In this document: one piece after another, positions 7,708 through 15,079 of the stretch
Layout: each line of letters begins with the position of its first letter
How positions within the stretch are numbered: the stretch's first letter is position 1
Origin: Sandaracinobacteroides sp039808025
Lineage (GTDB): Bacteria; Pseudomonadota; Alphaproteobacteria; Sphingomonadales; Sphingomonadaceae
DNA: 64,000 nucleotides
NCBI GenBank assembly: GCA_039808025.1
Contig: JBDHSK010000007.1
Location: 115,328 to 179,327 of the forward strand
Direction of reading: 5' to 3'
Translations under genes and position numbers: made by a program
Notes under the pieces: generated by a model
Database searches by the model: none
Told to the model about the DNA's origin: nothing
The model's input: only the letters and a program-made list of their open reading frames with translations

Positions 7708-9763
7708 AGCGGCCCTCATCCTTGAAGCGCACAAAAGCGGCGGCACCCTCGGCCATACGCTTTTCCCATGCGTCGGTCGAACTGATGGACGGGAGCCGCC
7801 CACGTTCTTTTTTGAATTGAACGGCCCGGACGGCAAGCTGCTTGGCTTCCTCCGGCGTCAGGCTAGTGCGGCGGGCAGAAATGGCGGCGGCGACTTGTTT
7901 CAGGCTTTCCTCGCTCATGGTTTTGGCGAGGATGGCATAGGCTTCCTGAAACGGATTAACCCGATCGATCAGGTCAATGTCGAGTTCGCGCACGTCCATC
8001 GCAAATTTCCGAACGCCGTCGATCAGCGCCGTGTTCGCGCCCGGCTCGTCACCGGAGCCGTCGCCTCCAAGGGCGATCTTCTTGGCCTGCTGGGTCAGAT
8101 TGAGGGCGGCGATGGCGTGCTGGCGCACGGCTTCTTGGTCCTCCTCGTCAAGCTCGGGATATTTGTCCTTGATGATCTTGCCCAAGCGAAGCCGGGTCAG
8201 TTCCTCGGGAACCAGTTCCTCATCGAACAGACCGCGCTCGATACTGGGCTTGTCCTGCACAAAGCGGGCGATCACCTCGTTCAAATCCTCGCGGCAGATA
8301 CGTTGCGCCTCGCCGCTCTTGGGCGGAACAAGGCCCTTGATCTCGATCTGGAAGACGCCGCGCTCCTCGTTGAAGCCGACATTGCATTTGTCAGGCTGAT
8401 AGCCACCGTCGCCGTAGCTAAAGCCGGTTTCGGCGGTGCTGGTCGCGGGGTTCTTTGGCTTGAACTCAAAGCGCGGGGCCAAGACCTGCTCCATGAGCAA
8501 GCTGGCGGCGATGGCCTTCAAGGTGTCGTTGACTGCCTCGGTCACGGCGGATTCGGCCGCATCCGGTTCCGCGATCAGGTTGGTGAAGCGGGCGCGGGTT
8601 TTGCCCGGCGCGTCGCGGGTGGCGCGACCGATGATCTGCACGATCTCGGTCAGGCTGGAGCGATAGCCGACCGTCAGCGCGTGTTCGCACCAAATCCAGT
8701 CGAAGCCCTCTTTCGCCATGCCAAGCGCGATGATGATGTCCACATGATCGCGGTTGTTCTTCTGCGCCGGGTCTTTGAGTGCGGCGGAAACACGATCCCG
8801 CTTGGCTGCATCATCATCCACAAGGTCGGCGATGCGAAGGACGCGGCCTTCCGGCGTCTTTACCAGCTGGAAGCCGGTGGCCGGGTCGGTGCCCTGCCAT
8901 TCGCCAAGCTCGTCGATGATGTGTTCCACCTCCCGGATTTTGTCCTTCGTGCTCTCGCGCGAATTGACGTTAGGGATATGGACGATGGTTTTCTCGGCCG
9001 GGTTCAGCACCGCAAGGATGTCGTCAGAATACGCGCCGGAATAGAAGAAATAGCCGATGTCGAGCGATTTCAGATACTCGTAGCCGTTTAGCTGCTCGTA
9101 ATAGGTGTAGGTGACGGTTTCGAATTTGGCCTCGTCGGCGGGCGCAAGAACAGCCTCGGCATCACCCCGGAAATAGCTGCCGGTCATGGCGACGATATGC
9201 ACCTTGTTTCGGGCGATGAACTGGCCCAGGTGCAGGCCCAGCTTGTTATCCGGGTTCGCCGAAACATGGTGGAACTCGTCCACCGCGATCAGCCGATTGT
9301 CGAACGCCTCCACGCCGAACCGCTCCACGGCAAAGCGGAAAGTGGCATGGGTGCAGACCAGCACCTTGTCATCGCTTTCAAGAAAGGCCCCGACGCTGTT
9401 GACCTTGCCGCCGTCTTCGCCCGGCGCATTGCAGAGGTTCCATTTCGGGGAAACGATCCAATCGGCCCAGAAGCCATATTTGCTGAGCGGTTCGTCGGCA
9501 AAGCTGGAGCCGATACTTTTCTCCGGCACCACGATGATCGCCTGCTTCACACCCTGGTTTTCCAGCTTGTCCAGCGCGACGAACATCAGCGCCCGGCTCT
9601 TGCCGGAAGCCGGAGGCGATTTGATAAGCAGGTATTGCTCGCCGCGCTTTTCATAGGCGCGTTCCTGCATGGGCCGCATCCCAAGCGCATTGGCCTTGGC
9701 GGTAGCACCATTGCGGGCATAGGAAACCGAGACGGAGGGAACTGTTTTCTTGTTCGTTGTCAC
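7700..9763 (-). CDS. DEAD/DEAH-box SF2 helicase, restriction type
   Basis: 687 residues. Walker A is the unusual SPPASGKSRAL (about 49-59), motif II is VDEFHH (about 161-166), motif III lies in AMTGSYF, and motif VI is QIIGRATRDAPGK (about 377). This is an SF2 helicase/translocase of the Res subunit type. The C-terminal 250 residues carry no domain I recognise but contain the segment MDVRELDIDLIDRVNPFQEA, a second copy of which survives as a relic at about 14660-14900. The start is GTG 9763, overlapping the methylase stop (GTGA). It probably moves on DNA and couples recognition by the methylase to cleavage by another subunit. Confidence 0.9.
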   Translation of the reverse strand: MTTNKKTVPSVSVSYARNGATAKANALGMRPMQERAYEKRGEQYLLIKSPPASGKSRALMFVALDKLENQGVKQAIIVVPEKSIGSSFADEPLSKYGFWADWIVSPKWNLCNAPGEDGGKVNSVGAFLESDDKVLVCTHATFRFAVERFGVEAFDNRLIAVDEFHHVSANPDNKLGLHLGQFIARNKVHIVAMTGSYFRGDAEAVLAPADEAKFETVTYTYYEQLNGYEYLKSLDIGYFFYSGAYSDDILAVLNPAEKTIVHIPNVNSRESTKDKIREVEHIIDELGEWQGTDPATGFQLVKTPEGRVLRIADLVDDDAAKRDRVSAALKDPAQKNNRDHVDIIIALGMAKEGFDWIWCEHALTVGYRSSLTEIVQIIGRATRDAPGKTRARFTNLIAEPDAAESAVTEAVNDTLKAIAASLLMEQVLAPRFEFKPKNPATSTAETGFSYGDGGYQPDKCNVGFNEERGVFQIEIKGLVPPKSGEAQRICREDLNEVIARFVQDKPSIERGLFDEELVPEELTRLRLGKIIKDKYPELDEEDQEAVRQHAIAALNLTQQAKKIALGGDGSGDEPGANTALIDGVRKFAMDVRELDIDLIDRVNPFQEAYAILAKTMSEESLKQVAAAISARRTSLTPEEAKQLAVRAVQFKKERGRLPSISSTDAWEKRMAEGAAAFVRFKDEGRYE

Positions 9764-12540
9764 GCTGTTGCCCCTGCCTTGCGTTTCTTTGCTGTTTCCG
9801 CCGAAGCGGTCATCTTGGTGTATAGCTCGAACAGCTTTTCCAGCCGTTCGGTGTCGTTCCTGAACCGCCGCCCGATGTAGATTCGTTCCAGCACCTCGTC
9901 GTTACGCTCATGCGCCTCACGCAAGTTGGCGGGCATCTTCTCCGGGTCGTACAATTCGGCGATGGTTGCCGGGAAATGCGCCTCCCGCGCCAAGAGAATA
10001 TCTTCGGCGCAACGATTCAGGTCAGCCTTGTTCTTTTCGGTCAGTGTCGGCACCGGGAAGGTGTTCCAGCCAAGGGTGTTGGAGTAGCGGTATCGCGTTT
10101 CTAGCTTGCCGCAGACAGTGGCGATCCACACCAGATGCAGGCGCGAGGCAATCAGCGCCATGTTCCAAAGGGGGGCGTCATAAAGCGCAAATGAGCTGTC
10201 TGCGACAATCGAACGTTCCGGCAACAGGCCGATGGGAAGGTAAGGTCGGCGCTCCGAACTGACGCGAGGGACTATCAGGGTGGATTGCCGGGCCGTCCCC
10301 TGAATCTGCACAAACCGATACGGGACTTTGGCGAAGTCGCGGGTGGAACCTGCTTTGCTTTCCAAACGCATCTGCCGCACGGCCTCCAACCGCCGAGCGA
10401 TCAACGGCGATTGCAAGGAATGCTCGTATTGGTTCTGCTCAATCCAGAGGCAATACCGCGTCTTGCCTTGGATGAAATCTTCTGACCCGAAGAATGGCCG
10501 GAGATAGCTTTGAAAGATTGGATCGGCGGAGCCTTCCCCGCCCATCTGCTCGCGGGAAACAATCAAATGCCCGCCGTCGCGTGGCATATTGCCGAACAGC
10601 ATGGGCGCAGAGTCGCGGGGAGGCTCGCGCCTACTCTCCACGACAAGGTTCGGCCCATCGACAAGGTAGGGGTTTATGTTGGAACAATTCTTTTCGAGCG
10701 CGGTCCCGTCGGCGTCGAGCGAGTGGAGGCGTTTTCGTCTGCCAACGATGTTGGATATGCCAATAACGATCACGGTGACGCCGGCGTTGTGGCTGGCGAG
10801 GTTGGCCCATTTGAACGAGGTGTGGGCAAACTCGATCTCGTGGCCGGTCTTGAAAATGGCGGGCCAGAGAATGGGAACCTGCTGGCCCTGACAGAGAGAG
10901 TTCGTCGTCACAAAGGCGGAAACTGCCTTTGTGCGCGTGCCGTAATCGGCAGCCTTCATCAACCATGCGGCGACATAATCGAGCGATTTCCAGCCGTCGA
11001 TTCGACCGTCGAAGACGGCGCGCAGGTCATCCTTCTGTTCGTCGGATTGCAGTTTGTTCCCGAGATATGGCGGATTCCCGCAGATATAGGTTTCTCCGCC
11101 CTCGTTCTCGAAGTCGATCTGCGCCTGATCGAGCGGCGTGTTGAAAAGATCGTCACCTACCAGTTTCACGCCGGTTCCCGTCGGCGGGCAGATAGACAGC
11201 CAATCGAGCCTGAGTGCGTTTCCGCAGGTAATCCAGTTTTCGGCGTTAAGCGGCAGGAATTCGTTCAGGGCGAGTTGCTGCCCGCGATACGTCACGTCGC
11301 ATTGATATTCGGCGATGATAAGGGCCAGACGGGCAATCTCGGCGGGGAAATCACGAAGCTCGATCCCCCGGTAGTTGGTCAGCGGAATATCCGACTTGCG
11401 GCCTTCTTCGCCGCGCCGTTCGTTTATGATCGCCTCAATAGCGCGCATTTCCTTGTAGGCGATGACAAGGAAGTTGCCGCTGCCGCACGCCGGATCAAAA
11501 ACACGGATGCGGGCCATGCGGTTGCGAAGATTGAGCAGCTTGCGCGGATTGTCGCCGGCCTCGGCCAGATGCGCGCGCAGGTCGTCGAGGAATAGCGGAT
11601 TCAGCACTTTCAGGATGTTGGGGACGGATGTGTAGTGCATCCCCAAGGCCCCGCGCTCCTCGTCGTCGGCGACGGCCTGAATCATCGAGCCGAAAATATC
11701 AGGGTTGATTTTCCGCCAGTCGAGACTGCCGATATGGAGCAGATAGGTCCGCGCGATCTTGCTGAAATGCGGCACGTCGAGACTGCCCGAAAACAGGCCG
11801 CCGTTGACATAGGGAAACACATCGGCCCAACGGGGCAGCGCGGCGCTAGCCCGGCCCTTGATCGGCGTGTTCATGGCGCGAAAAATTTCGCCGATCACCT
11901 CATGGGTGTTGGACGAATCCCGCGCGCTCATCTGGTCGATGGTGGCGGTGAACAGGCCCCTGCCGTTGAAGATGTCGGTATCCTCCGCGAAAAAGCAGAA
12001 GATCAGCCGGGCCATAAAATGGTTCATGTCGGGGCGGCGCTCGGCGCTGCCCCAATCGGGATTGTCTTTCAGCAGTTCGACATAGAGCTTGTTGAGGCGG
12101 CTCGTGGCGCGGATGTCGAATGAGCTATCGCGCACCTGTTTGACGGTGGTGATCCCGGCAAGCGGCAGGAAGAACCCGAAATGGTTCGGGAAATCGGCAT
12201 AGGCGCAGGCAACGGTTTCGCCGGATTCGATGTCCTCGGCCTCGAAGGTGACGCCATCGGTGGCAAGGATGAACTTGGCTTTGCCGCGCGTCGTGGCCGG
12301 GCTGGCCCGCAGGGCGGCGAGCTTTTCCGTCACGCTGCCAGCGTCGGCGGTGGCTATGTGGATGTTGCTGGTCTGGAGAACGCCACCCACATCGGACTTG
12401 TTCGAGGCACCCGATCGCAGCCGCTTGATGGTCGTGGCCTTGTTGCCGAAGGCTTCGAGGAATGCAAACGGGAACTCTGTCGCGTCGAACGGCTGCTCGG
12501 CGAGCTTGGATATGGCCTCTTCAATCTCGACGGCGTTCAT
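9760..12540 (-). CDS. MmeI-like class I DNA methyltransferase
   Basis: 926 residues. SAM-binding motif I is FDPACGSGNFLVIAYKEMR (about 346-364); the catalytic motif IV is GNPPYLG (about 486-492), typical of N6-adenine methylases. The N-terminal region and the helical spacer (RLIFCFFAEDTDIF, LNLRNRMARIRV) match the YeeA/MmeI-like family, with a target-recognition domain after about 600. I see no clear PD-ExK nuclease motif at the N-terminus, so it looks like a stand-alone methylase, not a type IIL enzyme. ATG 12540 was chosen over an in-frame ATG at 12570 because AAAGCGGGGGG lies just before it. It overlaps the regulator gene by 20 bases. Confidence 0.92.
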   Translation of the reverse strand: MNAVEIEEAISKLAEQPFDATEFPFAFLEAFGNKATTIKRLRSGASNKSDVGGVLQTSNIHIATADAGSVTEKLAALRASPATTRGKAKFILATDGVTFEAEDIESGETVACAYADFPNHFGFFLPLAGITTVKQVRDSSFDIRATSRLNKLYVELLKDNPDWGSAERRPDMNHFMARLIFCFFAEDTDIFNGRGLFTATIDQMSARDSSNTHEVIGEIFRAMNTPIKGRASAALPRWADVFPYVNGGLFSGSLDVPHFSKIARTYLLHIGSLDWRKINPDIFGSMIQAVADDEERGALGMHYTSVPNILKVLNPLFLDDLRAHLAEAGDNPRKLLNLRNRMARIRVFDPACGSGNFLVIAYKEMRAIEAIINERRGEEGRKSDIPLTNYRGIELRDFPAEIARLALIIAEYQCDVTYRGQQLALNEFLPLNAENWITCGNALRLDWLSICPPTGTGVKLVGDDLFNTPLDQAQIDFENEGGETYICGNPPYLGNKLQSDEQKDDLRAVFDGRIDGWKSLDYVAAWLMKAADYGTRTKAVSAFVTTNSLCQGQQVPILWPAIFKTGHEIEFAHTSFKWANLASHNAGVTVIVIGISNIVGRRKRLHSLDADGTALEKNCSNINPYLVDGPNLVVESRREPPRDSAPMLFGNMPRDGGHLIVSREQMGGEGSADPIFQSYLRPFFGSEDFIQGKTRYCLWIEQNQYEHSLQSPLIARRLEAVRQMRLESKAGSTRDFAKVPYRFVQIQGTARQSTLIVPRVSSERRPYLPIGLLPERSIVADSSFALYDAPLWNMALIASRLHLVWIATVCGKLETRYRYSNTLGWNTFPVPTLTEKNKADLNRCAEDILLAREAHFPATIAELYDPEKMPANLREAHERNDEVLERIYIGRRFRNDTERLEKLFELYTKMTASAETAKKRKAGATA

Positions 12541-12829
12541 CGTACCCCCCGCTTTCCGTGGTCGATGCACGGAAAGGCTCGACCTTGATCTTTTTGGCCC
12601 GGCGCATGACCTCGGCCAGCTCGTAATCGAGCTGCCGCATCAACCATTCGCGCGCTGGCGTGCCGAACGCCTTTTCCAGCCGCACGGCCATCTCTGGCGA
12701 GATGCCCGACCGGGCGTTCAGCAGATTGCTAAGGGTTTGCCGATCAACCCCAAGAACCCGGGCCGCATCGGTAACGCTCAATCCGTTCCGCTCAAGGCAA
12801 TCCTGCCGGACTGTCATTCCTGGGTGCAT
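12521..12829 (-). CDS. HigA-family XRE regulator / antitoxin-like
   Basis: 102 residues. The helix-turn-helix is LSVTDAARVLGVDRQTLSNLL followed by SGISPEMAVRLEKAFG, the classic HigA/VapI signature. No higB toxin is present upstream (only 70 bases to the next remnant), so it is orphan as an antitoxin. It is the first gene of the defence operon and its end overlaps the methylase start. The likely role is autoregulation of the operon, comparable to control proteins of restriction systems; that is an inference. Confidence 0.85.
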   Translation of the reverse strand: MHPGMTVRQDCLERNGLSVTDAARVLGVDRQTLSNLLNARSGISPEMAVRLEKAFGTPAREWLMRQLDYELAEVMRRAKKIKVEPFRASTTESGGYDERRRD

Positions 12830-12852
12830 CGTCAGTGATTCTCACCAAGCCT

Positions 12853-12888
12853 TCGTGGGAAAAAGCTATAGTGATAATCGACACTCGA
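12853..12888 (-). promoter_or_regulatory. Possible promoter/operator of the defence operon
   Basis: On the minus strand, about 25-60 bases before the regulator start, there is TTGTCG, 15 bases, then TATAGC, and a direct repeat of GTCGA (GTCGAGTGTCGA). This could be the promoter and the binding site of the HigA-like protein. The hexamer spacing is short, so this is tentative. Confidence 0.3.
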
Positions 12889-12897
12889 CAACTTGAT

Positions 12898-13122
12898 TTA
12901 TGCCGGTTGCCGTGATGATCCCCGGTGGCGAGGCGCGATCTGGCGCACGAGGCGGGTGCCGATCACCGGGTTGCGAGGATCGCTGATCACCGATTTCCGG
13001 ACCTTCCTGCCCGCAGCCCCGAACAGCTTTGCCCATTCGGTCTTAAGCTCTTTAACCGTCATCGCCTTCAGCGCCGTCAGCCTTGCCAGCACCTGCGCAT
13101 TGTCGTCCTGTTTCTGCATCAT
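12898..13122 (-). pseudogene. DUF2924 protein with internal deletion
   Basis: The 74-codon frame opens MMQKQDDNAQVLARLTALKA and TVKELKTEWAKLFG, the usual start of DUF2924 proteins (about 150 residues), and then jumps to DPRNPVIGTRLVRQ, which belongs to the middle/end of that family. The intervening 60 or so residues and the C-terminal GTRWNG motif are missing. DUF2924 genes normally sit beside recombinase genes in sphingomonad integrative elements, so this is another scrap of the same element as the recombinase remnant at the tRNA. The function of the family is unknown. Confidence 0.6.
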
Positions 13123-13615
13123 CGTCCTCCTATCCGGTCACTGCGCCCGCAGGCGACTGACGCTCTTGCCGGCCGACAATCCAAGCGAACTGTCTTTGCC
13201 CGCAGCAGATAAAGAACTGGAATTTTTGCGCCGCCGCATGATGGCGGCGGAAACTGATTTGCCCGTGCTAAGATGTGCCTTCGCGGGCGCCGTAGAAGGA
13301 CTGGTGGTCGTAATCGACCATGATGGCCGGTGCGGCCCGCCCTGGCGCGTGATGCCTCGATTACGGCAGCGGCCGCGGCGATGTCGAGATTGACGGGCTT
13401 CGGCATTGCCCGCCCTGTTTAGCGGAGCAGCTGGCAAGCCATCTGGCACGCCGACGCGCCTGTTCACGCCCCGGATAGTCGATGCTGCGTCGCCGGTTCC
13501 GGGCCGGCCTTGCCCCAGAGGCGGTTGATCAGGCTGATTGAGAACTCTAGATCAGGTGCAGGCGGTACGCTTCGGGCGTAGAGGTTCTGGTCGAAGGGCA
13601 GGGATCACCGCCAAC
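13123..13615. other. Non-coding stretch with one CRISPR-repeat-like site
   Basis: About 490 bases without a recognisable gene. Open frames here have no family resemblance. A 19-base match to the CRISPR repeat lies at 13256-13274 and a strong hairpin (CCGCCGC / GCGGCGG on the minus strand) is immediately beside it. Otherwise nothing is seen; the stretch is probably decayed island DNA. Confidence 0.5.
13256..13274. promoter_or_regulatory. Candidate anti-repeat (CRISPR repeat-like segment)
   Basis: GATTTGCCCGTGCTAAGAT matches positions 18-36 of the CRISPR repeat at 17 of 19 bases, 0.8 kb from the array and without neighbouring spacers. A partial, isolated repeat copy near an array is how tracrRNA anti-repeats appear. 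No U-rich terminator is evident on either strand. A decayed array remnant is an alternative. Confidence 0.4.
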
Positions 13616-14053
13616 TCAGCCTCCCCCGTAACCAGGCCCACCCTTGCCCCTGGGATAGGCGCGCATGGTTACGAAGCTGACAACCGCGTTTCGTTGTTCG
13701 ATATGCTCCGTGTAGATCAGCCGCACGTCATGAAATTCCCTGGAATATTCGATTACATCATGGCCCATGTGCCGTGTCGGGATGCGCCAGACGGAATCCG
13801 GATGTGAGGTGATCTCGCCGAACCGATTATAATGTTCGGCGGTCAGCGGCACCTGGCCTCGATCAATTTCCTTCTTTGTCATCCCGTGGCTCTTTCGGGC
13901 ATGGCGCAGCATATCGTCACGTGCCGTTCGACGGAAGCCTCCCAGATCGATCCGGACGTGGCGATACACCGCTTCAATATTCGATCGCGAAACAGTCCCC
14001 AGGTCATGCTGAAGCTGACGAAGGGGATCGGGCGGCGTCATACTCGGTGTCAT
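13616..14053 (-). CDS. Barnase/EndoU/colicin/RelE-like (PBECR-type) nuclease protein
   Basis: 145 residues. The C-terminal half reads DRGQVPLTAEHYNRFGEI, then PDSVWRIPTRHMGHDVIEYS, then LIYTEHI and VSFVTMRAYPRG. The pattern RGQ-P-T, a later PD-V, then I-Y, then TM is that of the phage-associated Barnase-EndoU-ColicinE5/D-RelE (PBECR) fold nucleases, which are predicted RNases or toxins. The N-terminus is short and helical. ATG 14053 lies only 5 bases from the first CRISPR repeat, so any promoter for this gene must be inside the array. No antitoxin partner is seen. The family assignment is from motif pattern only. Confidence 0.5.
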   Translation of the reverse strand: MTPSMTPPDPLRQLQHDLGTVSRSNIEAVYRHVRIDLGGFRRTARDDMLRHARKSHGMTKKEIDRGQVPLTAEHYNRFGEITSHPDSVWRIPTRHMGHDVIEYSREFHDVRLIYTEHIEQRNAVVSFVTMRAYPRGKGGPGYGGG

Positions 14054-14058
14054 TTCAG

Positions 14059-14490
14059 GCCGTGGTTTCCCTACCGATTTGCCCGTGGTAGGATGTCACA
14101 TCCTGAATCGGTGAAGTCACCACCGCCGTGGTTTCCCTACCGATTTGCCCGTGGTAGGATGATGATGTGACAAGCGCCCCGGTTGATGAAGCCGTGGTTT
14201 CCCTACCGATTTGCCCGTGGTAGGATTTGACATAGCCGGGGACGGCGACGCTCTGAGCCGTGGTTTCCCTACCGATTTGCCCGTGGTAGGATTCCGGCTT
14301 CCCGTGATCGTCAATCCACCGGGCCGTGGTTTCCCTACCGATTTGCCCGTGGTAGGATCAACAACCGATCGCTGTGACGATGCATCCCGCCGTGGTTTCC
14401 CTACCGATTTGCCCGTGGTAGGATCAGACTGACTTTACCGCGCCCCGCCGTGACGCCGTGGTTTCCCTACCGATTTGCCCGTGGCAGGAT
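14059..14490 (+). CRISPR. CRISPR array, 7 repeats and 6 spacers, no cas genes
   Basis: Seven 36-base repeats start at 14059, 14125, 14191, 14257, 14323, 14389 and 14455, separated by six unique spacers of exactly 30 bases. Repeats begin GCCGTGGTTTCCC and end GCCCGTGGTAGGAT, with an inner dyad CCTACC/GGTAGG. Six repeats are identical; the last has one change (GGCAGGAT), marking the distal end, so the leader side is probably left. The 36/30 geometry is typical of type II-C. Each repeat ends TGGTAGGAT, resembling an extended -10 box, as in type II-C arrays where every repeat carries a promoter. No cas gene lies in the window, so it is orphan here or served in trans. Confidence 0.97.
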
Positions 14491-14513
14491 GGATCTGTGG
14501 CAAGTGATTGGAA

Positions 14514-14556
14514 CTGCTGTGATTTTCTCGGATCCTTCCTGCCGAAATCACAGCAG
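14514..14556. repeat. Perfect 12-bp inverted repeat after the array
   Basis: CTGCTGTGATTT (14514-14525) and AAATCACAGCAG (14545-14556) form a perfect stem with a 19-base loop, 23 bases beyond the last repeat. There is no T-run, so a rho-independent terminator is unlikely. It could be a protein-binding palindrome or a transcript-ending hairpin. Confidence 0.6.
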
Positions 14557-14659
14557 AATCATCTGAGTAGCGGCGATTCGCTCGGTTTTTGCGGCTGTGC
14601 CCAGCATCAATGCCAAACTGCCATATTACTTGTCGGTCACCTGCAGTGCGCGCACGCTG

Positions 14660-14900
14660 CCTTCTTTGGGCAGGTTGGCACGCACTTGGCAAACTCTTTG
14701 ACCTCTTCGGGAGTGATCCTGGTCAGCTTGGTGGAAATAGTGGCCTGCACCTGCTGCAGGGTGCTCTCGTTCATAGCCCGGGCCAGCACCGCATAGGCCG
14801 TCTGCCACGGGTTGATGCTGTCGATCAGGTCGATGTCGAGTTCGCACACGTCCATCGCGAACTGGCGAACTCCGTCAATCAGGGCGGAGTTGGCGCGAAA
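14660..14900 (-). pseudogene. Relic of a second SF2 helicase gene (C-terminal part)
   Basis: On the minus strand the frame reads NSALIDGVRQFAMD, then VCELDIDLIDSINPWQTAYA, then TISTKLTRITPEEVKEFA. This aligns without gaps to the C-terminal part of the intact helicase at 7700-9763 (ALIDGVRKFAMDVRELDIDL and following). The bases before and after have no match, so it is a fragment of about 80 codons. Its sequence differs too much from the intact gene to be a recent duplication. It shows that a related helicase system once occupied the site now holding the CRISPR array and the Gabija-like pair. Confidence 0.8.
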
Positions 14901-15079
14901 CAGTCAGCACCGCTTATCGGAGCATAAGCCGCCATCTTGGGGCCGCAAAAGCTACGGATGAAGTCGACAACGAGGTTGCCTTAGCGTAAAAGAATAACCA
15001 ATACGACCAAATATACCGAATGGTGAATAGTGAGAGTTTGCCGACCTATAGGGTATGGTTAAGGAGAAAAGGCACACGA

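Noticed and set aside
7535..9091. 518-codon open frame on the plus strand
   Set aside because: It is antisense to the helicase and GIY-YIG genes. High GC keeps antisense frames open; no motif is seen.
13138..13467. 110-codon minus-strand frame containing TGKSVSAA
   Set aside because: The motif arises from the repeat-like site itself; no family match, and codons look random.
14117..14432. Short frames across the CRISPR array (repeating TGKSVGKPR or LPVVGF)
   Set aside because: They only translate the repeats and are not genes.
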